Assembly: GCF_021654135.1 (NCBI RefSeq)
Contig: NZ_JAKGSD010000006.1
Coordinates: 1 to 64,000, forward strand
Source: Amycolatopsis tucumanensis
Lineage (GTDB): Bacteria > Actinomycetota > Actinomycetes > Mycobacteriales > Pseudonocardiaceae
Direction: 5' to 3'
Length of the DNA: 64,000 nucleotides
In this document: one piece after another, positions 8,049 through 15,782 of the stretch
Layout of the letters: every line of letters begins with the position of its first letter
Numbering within the stretch: position 1 is the stretch's first letter
Made by a program: the position numbers and the translations under genes
The notes under the pieces: model-generated
The model's database searches: none
The model's input: only the letters and a program-made list of their open reading frames with translations
Told to the model about the DNA's origin: nothing

Positions 8049-8992
8049 CGCGCCGTCCTCAGCCGGGGGTCGATCACCACGTACAGCAGATCGACCACGA
8101 AGTTGACCACCAGCACCGCGACCACCAGCACGAGCACGATGCCCTGCACCGACAGCAGGTCACGCGCCGACACCGAGTCCAGCAGCATGCTGCCCAGGCC
8201 GGGCAGCACGAACACCCGCTCCACCACGACCGCGCCGACCAGCAGCGTGGTCAGCTGGAGCCCGAGCACGGTCACCACCGGGACGGCGGCGTTGCGCATG
8301 CCGTGCCGCATCAGCGCCGGGTACGGACGCAGGCCCTTAGAGCGGGCGGTGCGCAGGTAGTCCTGGCCGAGCGTGTCCAGCACCGCCGAGCGCACGTACC
8401 GCGTGAGCACCGCGCCCTGCACGAGCCCGAGCGACAACGCGGGCAGGATCAGCCCGCGCAGGAACTCGCCGGTGTCGACGTTCGGCGGCGTCCACCCGCC
8501 CGACGGCAGCCACCGCAACTGCACCGCGAACACCTGCACGAGCAGGATCCCGGCGAGGAACGCCGGCACCGCCACCCCGAGCTGCGAGAGGCCGGAGATG
8601 GCCGTGCCACCGAAGCGCCGGTGCCACACCGCGGCGAGCGCGCCGAACGGCACCGCGAGCACCACCGCGACCAGCATCCCCGCGCCCACCAGCCACAACG
8701 TCACGCCGAGCCGGTCCACCAGCTGCGGCCCGATCGCCTCGCCGGTGACGTAGGAGCGGCCGAAGTCGCCCTGCAGCACCCCGCCCATCCAGCTCAGGTA
8801 CTGCTCGACCAGCGGCCGGTCGAGGCCGAAGTCGGCGCGCGTCCTGGCGAGCAGCTCCGGGGTGGCGTTGATGCCGAGCGCGACCTGCGCCGGATCGCCG
8901 GGCAGCACCGCCATGAACGCGAACACCACGATGGAGGCGACCAGCACGCTGACCACCAGGATCGCCACGCGGCGCAGGATCGCGGCGGTCAT
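8045..8992 (-). CDS. ABC transporter permease (OppB/DppB-like)
   Basis: A 315-residue membrane permease. The N-terminal helix RRVAILVVSVLVASIVVF and the periplasmic VLPGDPAQVALG motif are characteristic of OppB. LGQDYLRTARSKGL followed by RHGMRNA forms the coupling loop that contacts the ATPases. The ATG at 8992 overlaps the binding-protein stop (TGATG); the longer open frame upstream is a shadow of the binding-protein gene. It acts with the OppC-like permease. Confidence 0.94.
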   Translation of the reverse strand: MTAAILRRVAILVVSVLVASIVVFAFMAVLPGDPAQVALGINATPELLARTRADFGLDRPLVEQYLSWMGGVLQGDFGRSYVTGEAIGPQLVDRLGVTLWLVGAGMLVAVVLAVPFGALAAVWHRRFGGTAISGLSQLGVAVPAFLAGILLVQVFAVQLRWLPSGGWTPPNVDTGEFLRGLILPALSLGLVQGAVLTRYVRSAVLDTLGQDYLRTARSKGLRPYPALMRHGMRNAAVPVVTVLGLQLTTLLVGAVVVERVFVLPGLGSMLLDSVSARDLLSVQGIVLVLVVAVLVVNFVVDLLYVVIDPRLRTAR

Positions 8993-10473
8993 CAGCCCAG
9001 CCCCGTCAGGTCGAAGGACTCGCTGACCTGGTTGGCGGCGAGCCCGGTCACCTTCTTCTTCGCCACCACGACGTTCGGGTACAGGAACAGCCAGTCGGCG
9101 GCCGCGTCCGCGGTGATGGTGCGGGCGGCCTCGCGCATGTCCGCGACCTGCTGCTCCGGCGTGCCCGCGTCCGCGTCCGAGATGAGCTGCTTCACCCGCG
9201 GGTTGTCGTAGCCCCAGTAGTACTTGGGGTTGCCGAAGGTGGTGATGTCGCGGGCTTCGACGTGCTGGACGATCGAGGCGTCGAAGTCGTGGTCGGTGAA
9301 CACCTGCTTGAGCCACACGGCCGGGAAGTCCAGCGGCTCGATCGTGACTCGCACGCCGATGTCTGCCAGATCCGAGGCGACCACCTGCGCGGCGGCCGTC
9401 GCGTACGGCAGGTTCGCGACGCGCAGCCGGATCGACAGGTTCGTCTGCCCCGCCTCGGCCAGCAGCGTCTTCGCCTGCACCGGGTCGTGCGGGTAGTAGC
9501 CGGCGAGGTCCTCGTACCAGGGGTCGGTGGGCGGGACCATGCTGCCGAGCACCGTGCCGCGACCGGCCCACGCGGTGTCCAGCAACGCCTTGCGGTCGAT
9601 GGCCAGGGTGAGGGCGCGGCGGACGCGCACGTCGTTGAAGGGTGCTTTCGCGCCGTTGAAGGAGAGCACGACCTCGCCGTTCGTGGTGCCCTGCAGGACG
9701 GTGAACCGGTTGTCGTTCTCGAACTGCGGGATCGAGTCCGGCGCGGTGATCTGCGCGATGACGTCGATGCCGTTGCTGAGCAGCGCGTTGTTCAACGCGG
9801 TCGGATCCTTGATGTACTTCAGGATCACCGTCCGGTAAGCCGGTTTCCGGCCCCAGTAGCCGGGGTTGGCGGCCAGGACGATCGAATCGCCGCGCCGCCG
9901 GGACTGCACCTCGTACGGCCCGGTGCCGACGGGCTTGCCCGCCAGGTCGGCGACCCCGGTGGGGCTGAACATCGCGCCGACGCGGCCGGTCATGTCGAAC
10001 AGCCAGCCGTTGCTGGGTTTCTTCAGCACCACCCGGGCGTGCAGCGGGTCGACCACCTCGACGTGGTCCACGACGTCCATCTTGGACTTGATGGAGATCG
10101 TCCAGTCGGTCTTGACCCGGTCGATGGAGAACTTCACGTCGTCGGCGGTGAACGGCGCGCCGTTGCTGAACGTCACGCCGGGCTGGAGCTGGAAGTCGTA
10201 GGTGCGCCTGTCCTCGCTCACGGTCCAGGACCTGGCGAGCAGCGGCACGATCTTGCCGCTGCTGTCCAGCTTCACCAGGCCCTCGTAGACGTTGTAGAGC
10301 AGGGCCTGCGGGATGGCGGTGCCGTCGGTGCGGGTGAAGTCGAAGTTCGCCGGCTCGGCGGTGAACCCGACCGCGAGCGTGTCCGGGCCGGAGCCGACCG
10401 TCGCCGTGGATCCGGCGGAGCAGGCCGAAACCACCAGCAGGAGTGCCAGTGCCGCGGAAATTCGGACTTTCAT
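8992..10473 (-). CDS. ABC transporter substrate-binding lipoprotein (family 5)
   Basis: A 493-residue solute-binding protein of the DppA/OppA/NikA family (SBP_bac_5), anchored outside the membrane. It has a lipoprotein signal with lipobox VSAC (Cys18), then the family core with LYNVYEGLVKLD, LARSWTVSEDRRTYDF and FTADDVKFSIDRV. The ATG at 10473 is preferred because GGGGTGAGG sits just upstream; an in-frame GTG two codons earlier lacks a ribosome site. First gene of the uptake/catabolism operon, divergent from the GntR gene, with a FadR-like operator in the 74-bp gap. Ligand unknown: peptide, amide or other small molecule. Confidence 0.93.
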   Translation of the reverse strand: MKVRISAALALLLVVSACSAGSTATVGSGPDTLAVGFTAEPANFDFTRTDGTAIPQALLYNVYEGLVKLDSSGKIVPLLARSWTVSEDRRTYDFQLQPGVTFSNGAPFTADDVKFSIDRVKTDWTISIKSKMDVVDHVEVVDPLHARVVLKKPSNGWLFDMTGRVGAMFSPTGVADLAGKPVGTGPYEVQSRRRGDSIVLAANPGYWGRKPAYRTVILKYIKDPTALNNALLSNGIDVIAQITAPDSIPQFENDNRFTVLQGTTNGEVVLSFNGAKAPFNDVRVRRALTLAIDRKALLDTAWAGRGTVLGSMVPPTDPWYEDLAGYYPHDPVQAKTLLAEAGQTNLSIRLRVANLPYATAAAQVVASDLADIGVRVTIEPLDFPAVWLKQVFTDHDFDASIVQHVEARDITTFGNPKYYWGYDNPRVKQLISDADAGTPEQQVADMREAARTITADAAADWLFLYPNVVVAKKKVTGLAANQVSESFDLTGLG

Positions 10474-10493
10474 CCTCACCCCGAGTCAGTATG

Positions 10494-10506
10494 CTGGTCC
10501 GACCAG
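10494..10506. promoter_or_regulatory. FadR/GntR-type operator (CTGGTCCGACCAG)
   Basis: A perfect 6-bp inverted repeat CTGGTC-C-GACCAG lies between the divergent binding-protein operon and the GntR gene. TGGTC-n-GACCA half-sites are the known recognition pattern of FadR-subfamily GntR regulators, and E. coli FadR operators contain TGGTCCGACC. It is probably bound by the adjacent regulator and would control both directions. Confidence 0.75.
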
Positions 10507-10547
10507 TAGCCTAGGTTTGCACCACACGGGGTGAAGGTCAAGACACG

Positions 10548-11288
10548 ATGGAATTCGAGCCGGTCAGCCCGGTCCGCGCCTACGAGCGGATCGTGGAACA
10601 GATCGAGCAGGCCGTGCTCACCGGCCGGCTCCGGCCGGGCGAGCGGCTGCCCGGCGAACGCGAGCTGATGGCCCAGTTCGGGGTCAGCCGCTCCACGATC
10701 CGCGAGGCGCTGCGGGTCCTGCAGGCCGGCGAGGTGATCCGCTCGCGTCCTGGTGATCCGCGTGGGCCGGAGGTCCTGCCCGCGTCACCGGCGAGCCTGC
10801 AGAAGTCGCTGGACCGGCTGGCGCGCGCGGAAACGCTCGGGCTGGCCGAGCTGCTGCAGTTCCGGATGATCCTGGAGGGCTCGGCGTACCGGCTGGCCGC
10901 CGAGCTGCGGACCGAAGAGGACCTGTCGGAGCTGCGCGCGGCGCTGGCGGCGATGACGGAGAGCCTGGACGACTACGCGACCTTCAGCCGCGCGGACGTC
11001 GCGTTCCACGACGTGGTCGCGCGGGCCGGGCGGAACACGCTGATCGTGGTGTGCGGCAAGGTCGTGCGCGGGGTGGTGCTGGACCTGATCGCGGGCAAGC
11101 TGAAGAACTCGACGGACCGGCAGTCGCTGATGGCGGCGTCGGTCGCGCACCACAAGGAAGTGCTGCGCGCGGTGGAGGACGGCGACGGCCCGCTGGCGGC
11201 CCGGCTGGCGCGGCGCGCCCTGTTCGACTACTACGCCGAGTACGTCGGCGCGGACGAGCGGATCGTGCTGGAACACCTGCTGGACTGA
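10548..11288 (+). CDS. GntR-family transcriptional regulator (FadR subfamily)
   Basis: A 246-residue regulator. The N-terminal GntR winged helix spans about residues 8-75, with RLPGERELMAQFGVSRSTIREALRVL, and an all-helical FCD effector domain covers about 95-235. FCD metal-ligand-type residues (Asp in RADVAFHD, His in AHHKEVL) are present. GGGGTGAAGG precedes the ATG. Divergent from the ABC-catabolic operon, it is most likely that operon's ligand-responsive repressor, acting at 10494-10506. The effector is unknown. Confidence 0.92.
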   Translation: MEFEPVSPVRAYERIVEQIEQAVLTGRLRPGERLPGERELMAQFGVSRSTIREALRVLQAGEVIRSRPGDPRGPEVLPASPASLQKSLDRLARAETLGLAELLQFRMILEGSAYRLAAELRTEEDLSELRAALAAMTESLDDYATFSRADVAFHDVVARAGRNTLIVVCGKVVRGVVLDLIAGKLKNSTDRQSLMAASVAHHKEVLRAVEDGDGPLAARLARRALFDYYAEYVGADERIVLEHLLD

Positions 11289-11308
11289 AAATTCGGTGGT
11301 GCCACGCA

Positions 11309-12184
11309 ATGGTTGATCGCTACCGTCCGGGCGTGGCGTACGAACACCCGCTGGCCTACGTCCTCGGCCTGGAAGGCCTGGCGCTGCTGCGATCCTTCCG
11401 CGGCGAGCACGACCGCGCGTTCGTCGCGGAACGCCTCGCCGAGATCCGCCGGCTGCTGGCGGAGTCCCCGGACGGCGTGGAGGTCGCGCACGTCGACCCG
11501 GTCGAGGGCTACGACCTGTGGGCGCCGACCTACGACTCCCCGAACCCGGCGTTCGACTTCGACGAGCCGTTCGTGCGCGAGATCGCCGGCCGGCTGTCCC
11601 CGGGGGTGGCATTGGACGCGGCCTGCGGAACTGGCCGGGTGACGGCGGTGCTCGCGGAGTGCGGCCACCGGGTGGTGGGCGTCGACTCCTCGCCGGGGAT
11701 GCTCGAACTGGCCCGGAAACGCTTGCCCGACGGGGAATTCCACGTCGGGAGCCTCACCGAGCTGCCGTCCGGGCCGGTCGACCTGGTGACCTGCTCGCTC
11801 GCGCTGACGCACGTGCCGGACCTGGGCCCGGTGTTCGCGGAGTTCGCGCGCGTGTTGCGCCCCGGCGGGTGCGTGGTGATCGCCGACGTGCACCCGGAGC
11901 AGGTGGCGCGTGGTCACGTCCCGGCGGTGCGCCGCGCGGACGGTGCGCCCGGCCGGGTCCTTTCGCACTGCCACCGCACCGGCGACTACCTGCGGGCCGC
12001 GCTCGCCGCCGGGCTGGAACCGGTGCGGTGCGAGGAACCGGCGGCGCCGGCGCGGGAGATCCCGGCGTCCGAGCCCGGCCCGTGGGAGACGTGGCCGTGG
12101 TCGCTGGCCGGACTGGCGCCGGCGGCCGCGCAGGCCGCCGGCGCCGGTGTCCCGTCGATGATCCTGTGGGAGTTCCGGAACTAG
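11309..12184 (+). CDS. Class I SAM-dependent methyltransferase
   Basis: A 291-residue protein with a helical N-terminal extension, then a Rossmann-type methyltransferase domain from about residue 85. Motif I is LDAACGTGR, the acidic loop VVGVDSSPGML, motif II VDLVTCSLALTHV and motif III LRPGGCVVIADVH. A small-molecule substrate is likely but unidentified. The ribosome site before the ATG is weak; a GTG eight codons later is possible. Its TAG stop interlocks with the convergent SRPBCC stop. Confidence 0.82.
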   Translation: MVDRYRPGVAYEHPLAYVLGLEGLALLRSFRGEHDRAFVAERLAEIRRLLAESPDGVEVAHVDPVEGYDLWAPTYDSPNPAFDFDEPFVREIAGRLSPGVALDAACGTGRVTAVLAECGHRVVGVDSSPGMLELARKRLPDGEFHVGSLTELPSGPVDLVTCSLALTHVPDLGPVFAEFARVLRPGGCVVIADVHPEQVARGHVPAVRRADGAPGRVLSHCHRTGDYLRAALAAGLEPVRCEEPAAPAREIPASEPGPWETWPWSLAGLAPAAAQAAGAGVPSMILWEFRN

Positions 12185-12669
12185 TCCTCGGCCAGTAGCG
12201 CGTCGATCTGGCCCTCGGCGAGCTTCATGCCCTCCTCCATGCCCATCTCGATCAGCTTTTCCAGCTGCTCCAGGCTGTCGAAGGAGTTCACGGTGGTCAT
12301 CCGGGTGCCGCCGCCGTTCGCCTCGATGGTGACCGCGCAGTGGATGACCGGCATCTCCGTGTTCCGCTCGCCCTTGTCGTCGGCGAAACCGTCGTCGAAC
12401 TCCAGCCGGTGCGGGGCCTCGACCGCGGTGATCTCCCACCAGCCGTGGGACTTCGTGCCGTCCGGCCCGGTCATGAAGTAGCTGGAGCGGCCGCCTGCCT
12501 TGAAGTCGTGCTGCTCGAACGTGGCGGGCCAGGTCGGCGGGCCCCACCACCGCTCGAGCTTGCGCGGGTCCTCCCACACCCGCCACACCCGCTCCGGCGC
12601 GGCGTCGTACTCCGCGACGATCGTGAGGGTGAGGGCTTCGGTGTCCTTGTGCGAGCTGATGACCGTCAT
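12181..12669 (-). CDS. SRPBCC (AHSA1-like) domain protein
   Basis: A 162-residue START/Bet v1-like fold protein of the AHSA1 family, with the typical AAPERVWRVWEDPRKLERWWGP opening at about 22-43 and a C-terminal helix (LIEMGMEEGMKLAEGQIDAL). Such proteins form a hydrophobic ligand cavity; the ligand is unknown. Its ATG overlaps the stop of the ArsR regulator (ATGA), a very common ArsR-SRPBCC gene pair, so both are co-expressed and likely autoregulated. Confidence 0.9.
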   Translation of the reverse strand: MTVISSHKDTEALTLTIVAEYDAAPERVWRVWEDPRKLERWWGPPTWPATFEQHDFKAGGRSSYFMTGPDGTKSHGWWEITAVEAPHRLEFDDGFADDKGERNTEMPVIHCAVTIEANGGGTRMTTVNSFDSLEQLEKLIEMGMEEGMKLAEGQIDALLAED

Positions 12670-13004
12670 TCGTCCTCCTCGGACAGGATGTCGCCGATCG
12701 CGTCGGCGCGGTGGCGCCAGATCTGTTCGTATTCGTCGAGCAGGCGGGCCGCCTTGCGCAGGACCTCGGGATTGCCGTGCACGAGCTGCTCCCTTCCGCT
12801 CCGCTGTTTGACGACCAGCGACGCCCGCGCGAGCACCGCCACGTGCTTCTGCACGGCGGCGAAACTCATGTCGTACCTGCGGGCGAGCTGCGAGATCGAC
12901 TCCTCCTGGCGGAGCACCCTGGTGACGATGTCGCGCCGGGTGGTGTCCGCGAGTGCGTGGAAGATGCGATCGATCTCCGCGTCGTCGAGTTGACTTACAA
13001 CCAC
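12666..13004 (-). CDS. ArsR-family transcriptional regulator
   Basis: A 112-residue winged-helix regulator. Helices match the ArsR domain at about residues 8-85: FHALADTTRRDIVTRVL, ISQLARRYDMSFAAVQKHV and a wing with VVKQRSGREQ. No cysteine metal site is visible, so it is not a canonical metal sensor. GTG at 13004 is chosen because it lies inside the palindromic operator and begins the domain; the longer frame upstream has no support. Cotranscribed with the SRPBCC gene. Confidence 0.88.
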   Translation of the reverse strand: MVVSQLDDAEIDRIFHALADTTRRDIVTRVLRQEESISQLARRYDMSFAAVQKHVAVLARASLVVKQRSGREQLVHGNPEVLRKAARLLDEYEQIWRHRADAIGDILSEEDE

Positions 13005-13013
13005 ATGGTTGTA
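12996..13013. promoter_or_regulatory. ArsR operator overlapping the arsR-like start
   Basis: Perfect inverted repeat TACAACCA-CA-TGGTTGTA. This ACAACC/GGTTGT dyad is typical of operators upstream of ArsR-SRPBCC pairs. It covers the GTG start of the regulator, implying a leaderless or very short leader mRNA and direct autorepression. Confidence 0.75.
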
Positions 13014-13089
13014 CGTTAGTGGCCGCGGAACCGTCTGGCAAGAGGTGACTCCTTGCTCCCGGCGGGACACCCGTAGTACACCCGTCCGT

Positions 13090-14112
13090 ATGACTGGGGT
13101 CGGGCTTTGCCTGTCCGGTGGCGGCTATCGCGCGATGCTGTTCCACCTGGGCGCGTTGTGGCGCATCAACGAACTGGGCTGGCTGCCCGAGCTGACGCGG
13201 ATCTCCAGCGTCTCCGGCGGTTCGATCACCGCGGGCGCGCTCGCCGTCGCGTGGCCGCGGCTGGAGTTCACCGGCGGGGTGGCGGCCAACTTCACCGACG
13301 AGGTCGTGCGGCCGGTGCGCGCGCTCGCCGGGCGGACGCTCGACGTGCCGGTGATCCTGCGCGGCTTGGTGACGCCCGGCCGCAGCACCGGGGAGGTCCT
13401 CGCGGCGGCGTACCGGAAGCACCTGTTCGGCGACCTCCTGCTGCCGGACCTGCCCGCGCACGGCCCGCACTTCGTGTTCACCGCGACCGACCTGCAGGAC
13501 GGCGACCAGTGGTGGTTCTACCGGGAACGGCAGCAGGACCCGCCGGTCCAGCTCGCGACCGCGGTCGCGGCGTCGTCGGCGTTCCCGCCGTTCCTGTCGC
13601 CGGTCGTGCTGACCACGCCGGTCCCGGGCGAGGACCGGCGCATCGAGCTGAGCGACGCCGGCGTGTTCGACAACCTCGGCCTGGACCCGGTGATCGGGCA
13701 CTGCGACACGGTGCTCGTCAGCGACGCGGGCAAGCGGATGGACAAGCTGCGGTCGGTGTCCCGGAACTGGCCAGGCCAGCTGCTGCGCACGCTCGACATC
13801 ATGGACAACCAGGTCCGCACGCTGCGCACGTCGTCGCTGATCAAGTCCTATGTGGACGGCACGTTCGCGGGCGCCTACTGGGGCAGCTACAGCGACATCG
13901 ACAACTTCGAGGTCGACGACGCGCTGCCCGCGCCGCTCAGCCGGACCCGCACGCTCGCCGAGTCACCCACCCGGCTGCGGCGCACCCCGGCCGCGGCGCA
14001 GGAGCGGCTGATCAACTGGGGCTACGCCATCTGCGACGCCGGAATGCGCCGGTGGGTCGACCCGAAGGCCAAGCCACCGGCGGACTTCCCCTACCCCGCC
14101 GCGGGCGTTTAG
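13090..14112 (+). CDS. Patatin-like phospholipase
   Basis: A 340-residue serine acyl hydrolase of the patatin family, acting on lipid esters through a Ser-Asp dyad. The oxyanion loop GGGYR is at 10-14, the nucleophile Ser42 lies in SVSGGS (a variant of GxSxG), and the dyad Asp is in LSDAGVFDNLGLD. No signal peptide is seen, so it is probably cytoplasmic or membrane-associated. ATG at 13090 directly precedes the domain. Divergent from the ArsR gene and interlocking at its stop with the glycosyltransferase gene. Confidence 0.9.
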   Translation: MTGVGLCLSGGGYRAMLFHLGALWRINELGWLPELTRISSVSGGSITAGALAVAWPRLEFTGGVAANFTDEVVRPVRALAGRTLDVPVILRGLVTPGRSTGEVLAAAYRKHLFGDLLLPDLPAHGPHFVFTATDLQDGDQWWFYRERQQDPPVQLATAVAASSAFPPFLSPVVLTTPVPGEDRRIELSDAGVFDNLGLDPVIGHCDTVLVSDAGKRMDKLRSVSRNWPGQLLRTLDIMDNQVRTLRTSSLIKSYVDGTFAGAYWGSYSDIDNFEVDDALPAPLSRTRTLAESPTRLRRTPAAAQERLINWGYAICDAGMRRWVDPKAKPPADFPYPAAGV

Positions 14113-15272
14113 CGGAGCAGCTCCTCCAGGAGGTCGGCCGCCCGCGTGGAGCCGCCCTCGGCGCGGGTCTCCTCGCGCAGCCGGGCGGACCTGCGGGCGA
14201 CCTCGGGGTCGGCGACGAGTTCCAGCAGGGTGCTCCGCAGCAAGTCGGCCGTCGCGTCCGGGGTGTCGATCCGCCGCGCCACGCCGAGTTCGACCAGGCG
14301 GTCGGCGTTCATGAACTGCTCGGCGGCCTGCGGCACCGCGATCATCGGCACGCCCGCGTGCAGTCCTTCCGCGCTGCTGCCCATGCCGGCGTGCGTGACG
14401 AACGCGTCGGCCTGCGCCAGGATCGCCGGCTGCGGCACCCAGGACCGGACCTCGACGTTGGCCGGGACCTCCCCCAGCTCGGCCGGGTCGACGTACTTGC
14501 CGATCTGCAGCACCACGTGCCAGCCGGGCAGGTTCCCGAACGCGGCGAGGCATTCCCGGTAGAACGCGGCCTGGCGCGTGTAGGCCGAGCCGAGCGAGAC
14601 CAGCAGGACCTTCCCGGCGTCCGCGGGCCGCGTCCACGCGCCGACATCCCCGCGGTCGCCGAGGCACGGCCCGACGAAGGTCACGCTGTCGTCCACCCGC
14701 TCGGCGTTCGGCTGCATCGCGCGGGGGATCAACGCCAGCGCGCGCGGCGGCCGGCCGGAGAACGCGTCGCTGTCCAAAGTGGTCGCCCCGGACGAGGCGA
14801 GCCAGTCGGCGAACTTCGCCCGGTGCGCGTCGGCACCAGGCAGCGCCCACAACTGCGCCGCGACCTCTTCCTCGTAGCCCTTCCAGGCCACGAACGTCGG
14901 CGACAACTGCACCAACGGGCGCCCCTGCGATTCGGCGAGGACGCGCGCGCCGTACGCGCCGATGTCGTAGAGGTAGAGGTCCGCCGGATCCGCGTCGTAG
15001 ACGGCACGCAACTGCGGGAGCGCCTGGATCGCGTCGTCGAGGAACAGGTCCATCGCCGCGATCGGGTCGGCGGGCCAGTCGTTGTCGGCCACCGGTAGCG
15101 TCGAGGTGCACGGCACCAGTTCGGCGCCGGTCGGCTCGATCAGGTGGGCCACGGCCGGGTCGTTGGCGTAGGTCACGCGGTGGCCGCGGGCGACCAGCTC
15201 GCGGATCACTTCGAGGCTGGGCAGGACGTGGCTGACGGCCGGGACCCCGACCATGGCGATGTGCTTGCTCAT
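14109..15272 (-). CDS. GT1-family glycosyltransferase (macrolide-type, MGT)
   Basis: A 387-residue GT-B-fold enzyme like the MGT/OleD group, which transfers a sugar from NDP-sugar to natural products or drugs. The N-terminal acceptor domain begins KHIAMVGVPAVSHVLPSLEV; the C-terminal donor domain holds SWVPQPAILAQADAFVTHAG and the EGLHAGVPMIAVPQAAEQ signature. ATG at 15272 is preferred over the longer frame because it abuts the domain. Related enzymes inactivate macrolides by glucosylation, so self-protection or xenobiotic detoxification is possible, but the acceptor is unknown. Confidence 0.9.
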   Translation of the reverse strand: MSKHIAMVGVPAVSHVLPSLEVIRELVARGHRVTYANDPAVAHLIEPTGAELVPCTSTLPVADNDWPADPIAAMDLFLDDAIQALPQLRAVYDADPADLYLYDIGAYGARVLAESQGRPLVQLSPTFVAWKGYEEEVAAQLWALPGADAHRAKFADWLASSGATTLDSDAFSGRPPRALALIPRAMQPNAERVDDSVTFVGPCLGDRGDVGAWTRPADAGKVLLVSLGSAYTRQAAFYRECLAAFGNLPGWHVVLQIGKYVDPAELGEVPANVEVRSWVPQPAILAQADAFVTHAGMGSSAEGLHAGVPMIAVPQAAEQFMNADRLVELGVARRIDTPDATADLLRSTLLELVADPEVARRSARLREETRAEGGSTRAADLLEELLR

Positions 15273-15321
15273 GTCAACGGCGACCCTAACGGGATCACGC
15301 CGGGCGGGCATCCGGATTTCC

Positions 15322-15352
15322 TTGACCTCCAGTTATCTGGAGGTTCTAGCGT
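15322..15352 (+). promoter_or_regulatory. MerR/SoxR-type promoter with 19-bp spacer
   Basis: -35 TTGACC (15322-15327) and -10 TAGCGT (15347-15352) are 19 bp apart, the stretched spacing of MerR-family promoters. The spacer holds a perfect dyad, ACCTCCAG-TTAT-CTGGAGGT (15325-15344), close to the SoxR box CCTCAAGTTAACTTGAGG. The start of transcription would fall about at the ATG at 15360, giving a leaderless mRNA. Confidence 0.75.
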
Positions 15353-15359
15353 GAATCCC

Positions 15360-15782
15360 ATGATCTTCACCGAACGCGAGCGCGCGTACCTGGCCGGCCA
15401 GCGGCTCGGCCGCATGGGCACCGTCGACACCAAGGGGCGCCCTCAGGTCCGGCCGCTGAGCTTCCGGCTCAACGACGACGGCACGATCGACATCGGCGGA
15501 CCCGCGCTCAGCAAGAGCCAGAAGTGGCGCAACCTCGAACGCAACCCCGAGGTGTCGTTCGTCGTCGACGACATCACCCCGGACGAGCCGGGCGCCGTCA
15601 AACCCGGCTGGGGGCGCGGCGTCGAGGTCCGCGGCACCGCCGAACTGATCACCGGCGTCGAGCCGCCGGAGTTCGGGCGCGGCTTCTTCAGCGACGAGCT
15701 GATCCGGATCCACCCGCGGGTCGTGCACGCCTGGCACCTGGACCCGGACCAGCTGACGCGGCGGGCTCAGGTCAGCGCCTGA
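15360..15782 (+). CDS. PPOX-class (split beta-barrel) F420/FMN-dependent protein
   Basis: A 140-residue flavin/deazaflavin-binding protein of the pyridoxamine-phosphate-oxidase-like fold. Typical strands are LGRMGTVDTKGRPQVRPLSF, KSQKWRNLERNPEVSFVVDD and GVEVRGTAELI. Such proteins often reduce xenobiotics with F420H2, but cofactor choice is not readable here. An upstream in-frame GTG (15351) lies inside the -10 element, so the ATG is favoured. Expression is probably controlled by a MerR-family redox or drug sensor. Confidence 0.88.
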   Translation: MIFTERERAYLAGQRLGRMGTVDTKGRPQVRPLSFRLNDDGTIDIGGPALSKSQKWRNLERNPEVSFVVDDITPDEPGAVKPGWGRGVEVRGTAELITGVEPPEFGRGFFSDELIRIHPRVVHAWHLDPDQLTRRAQVSA

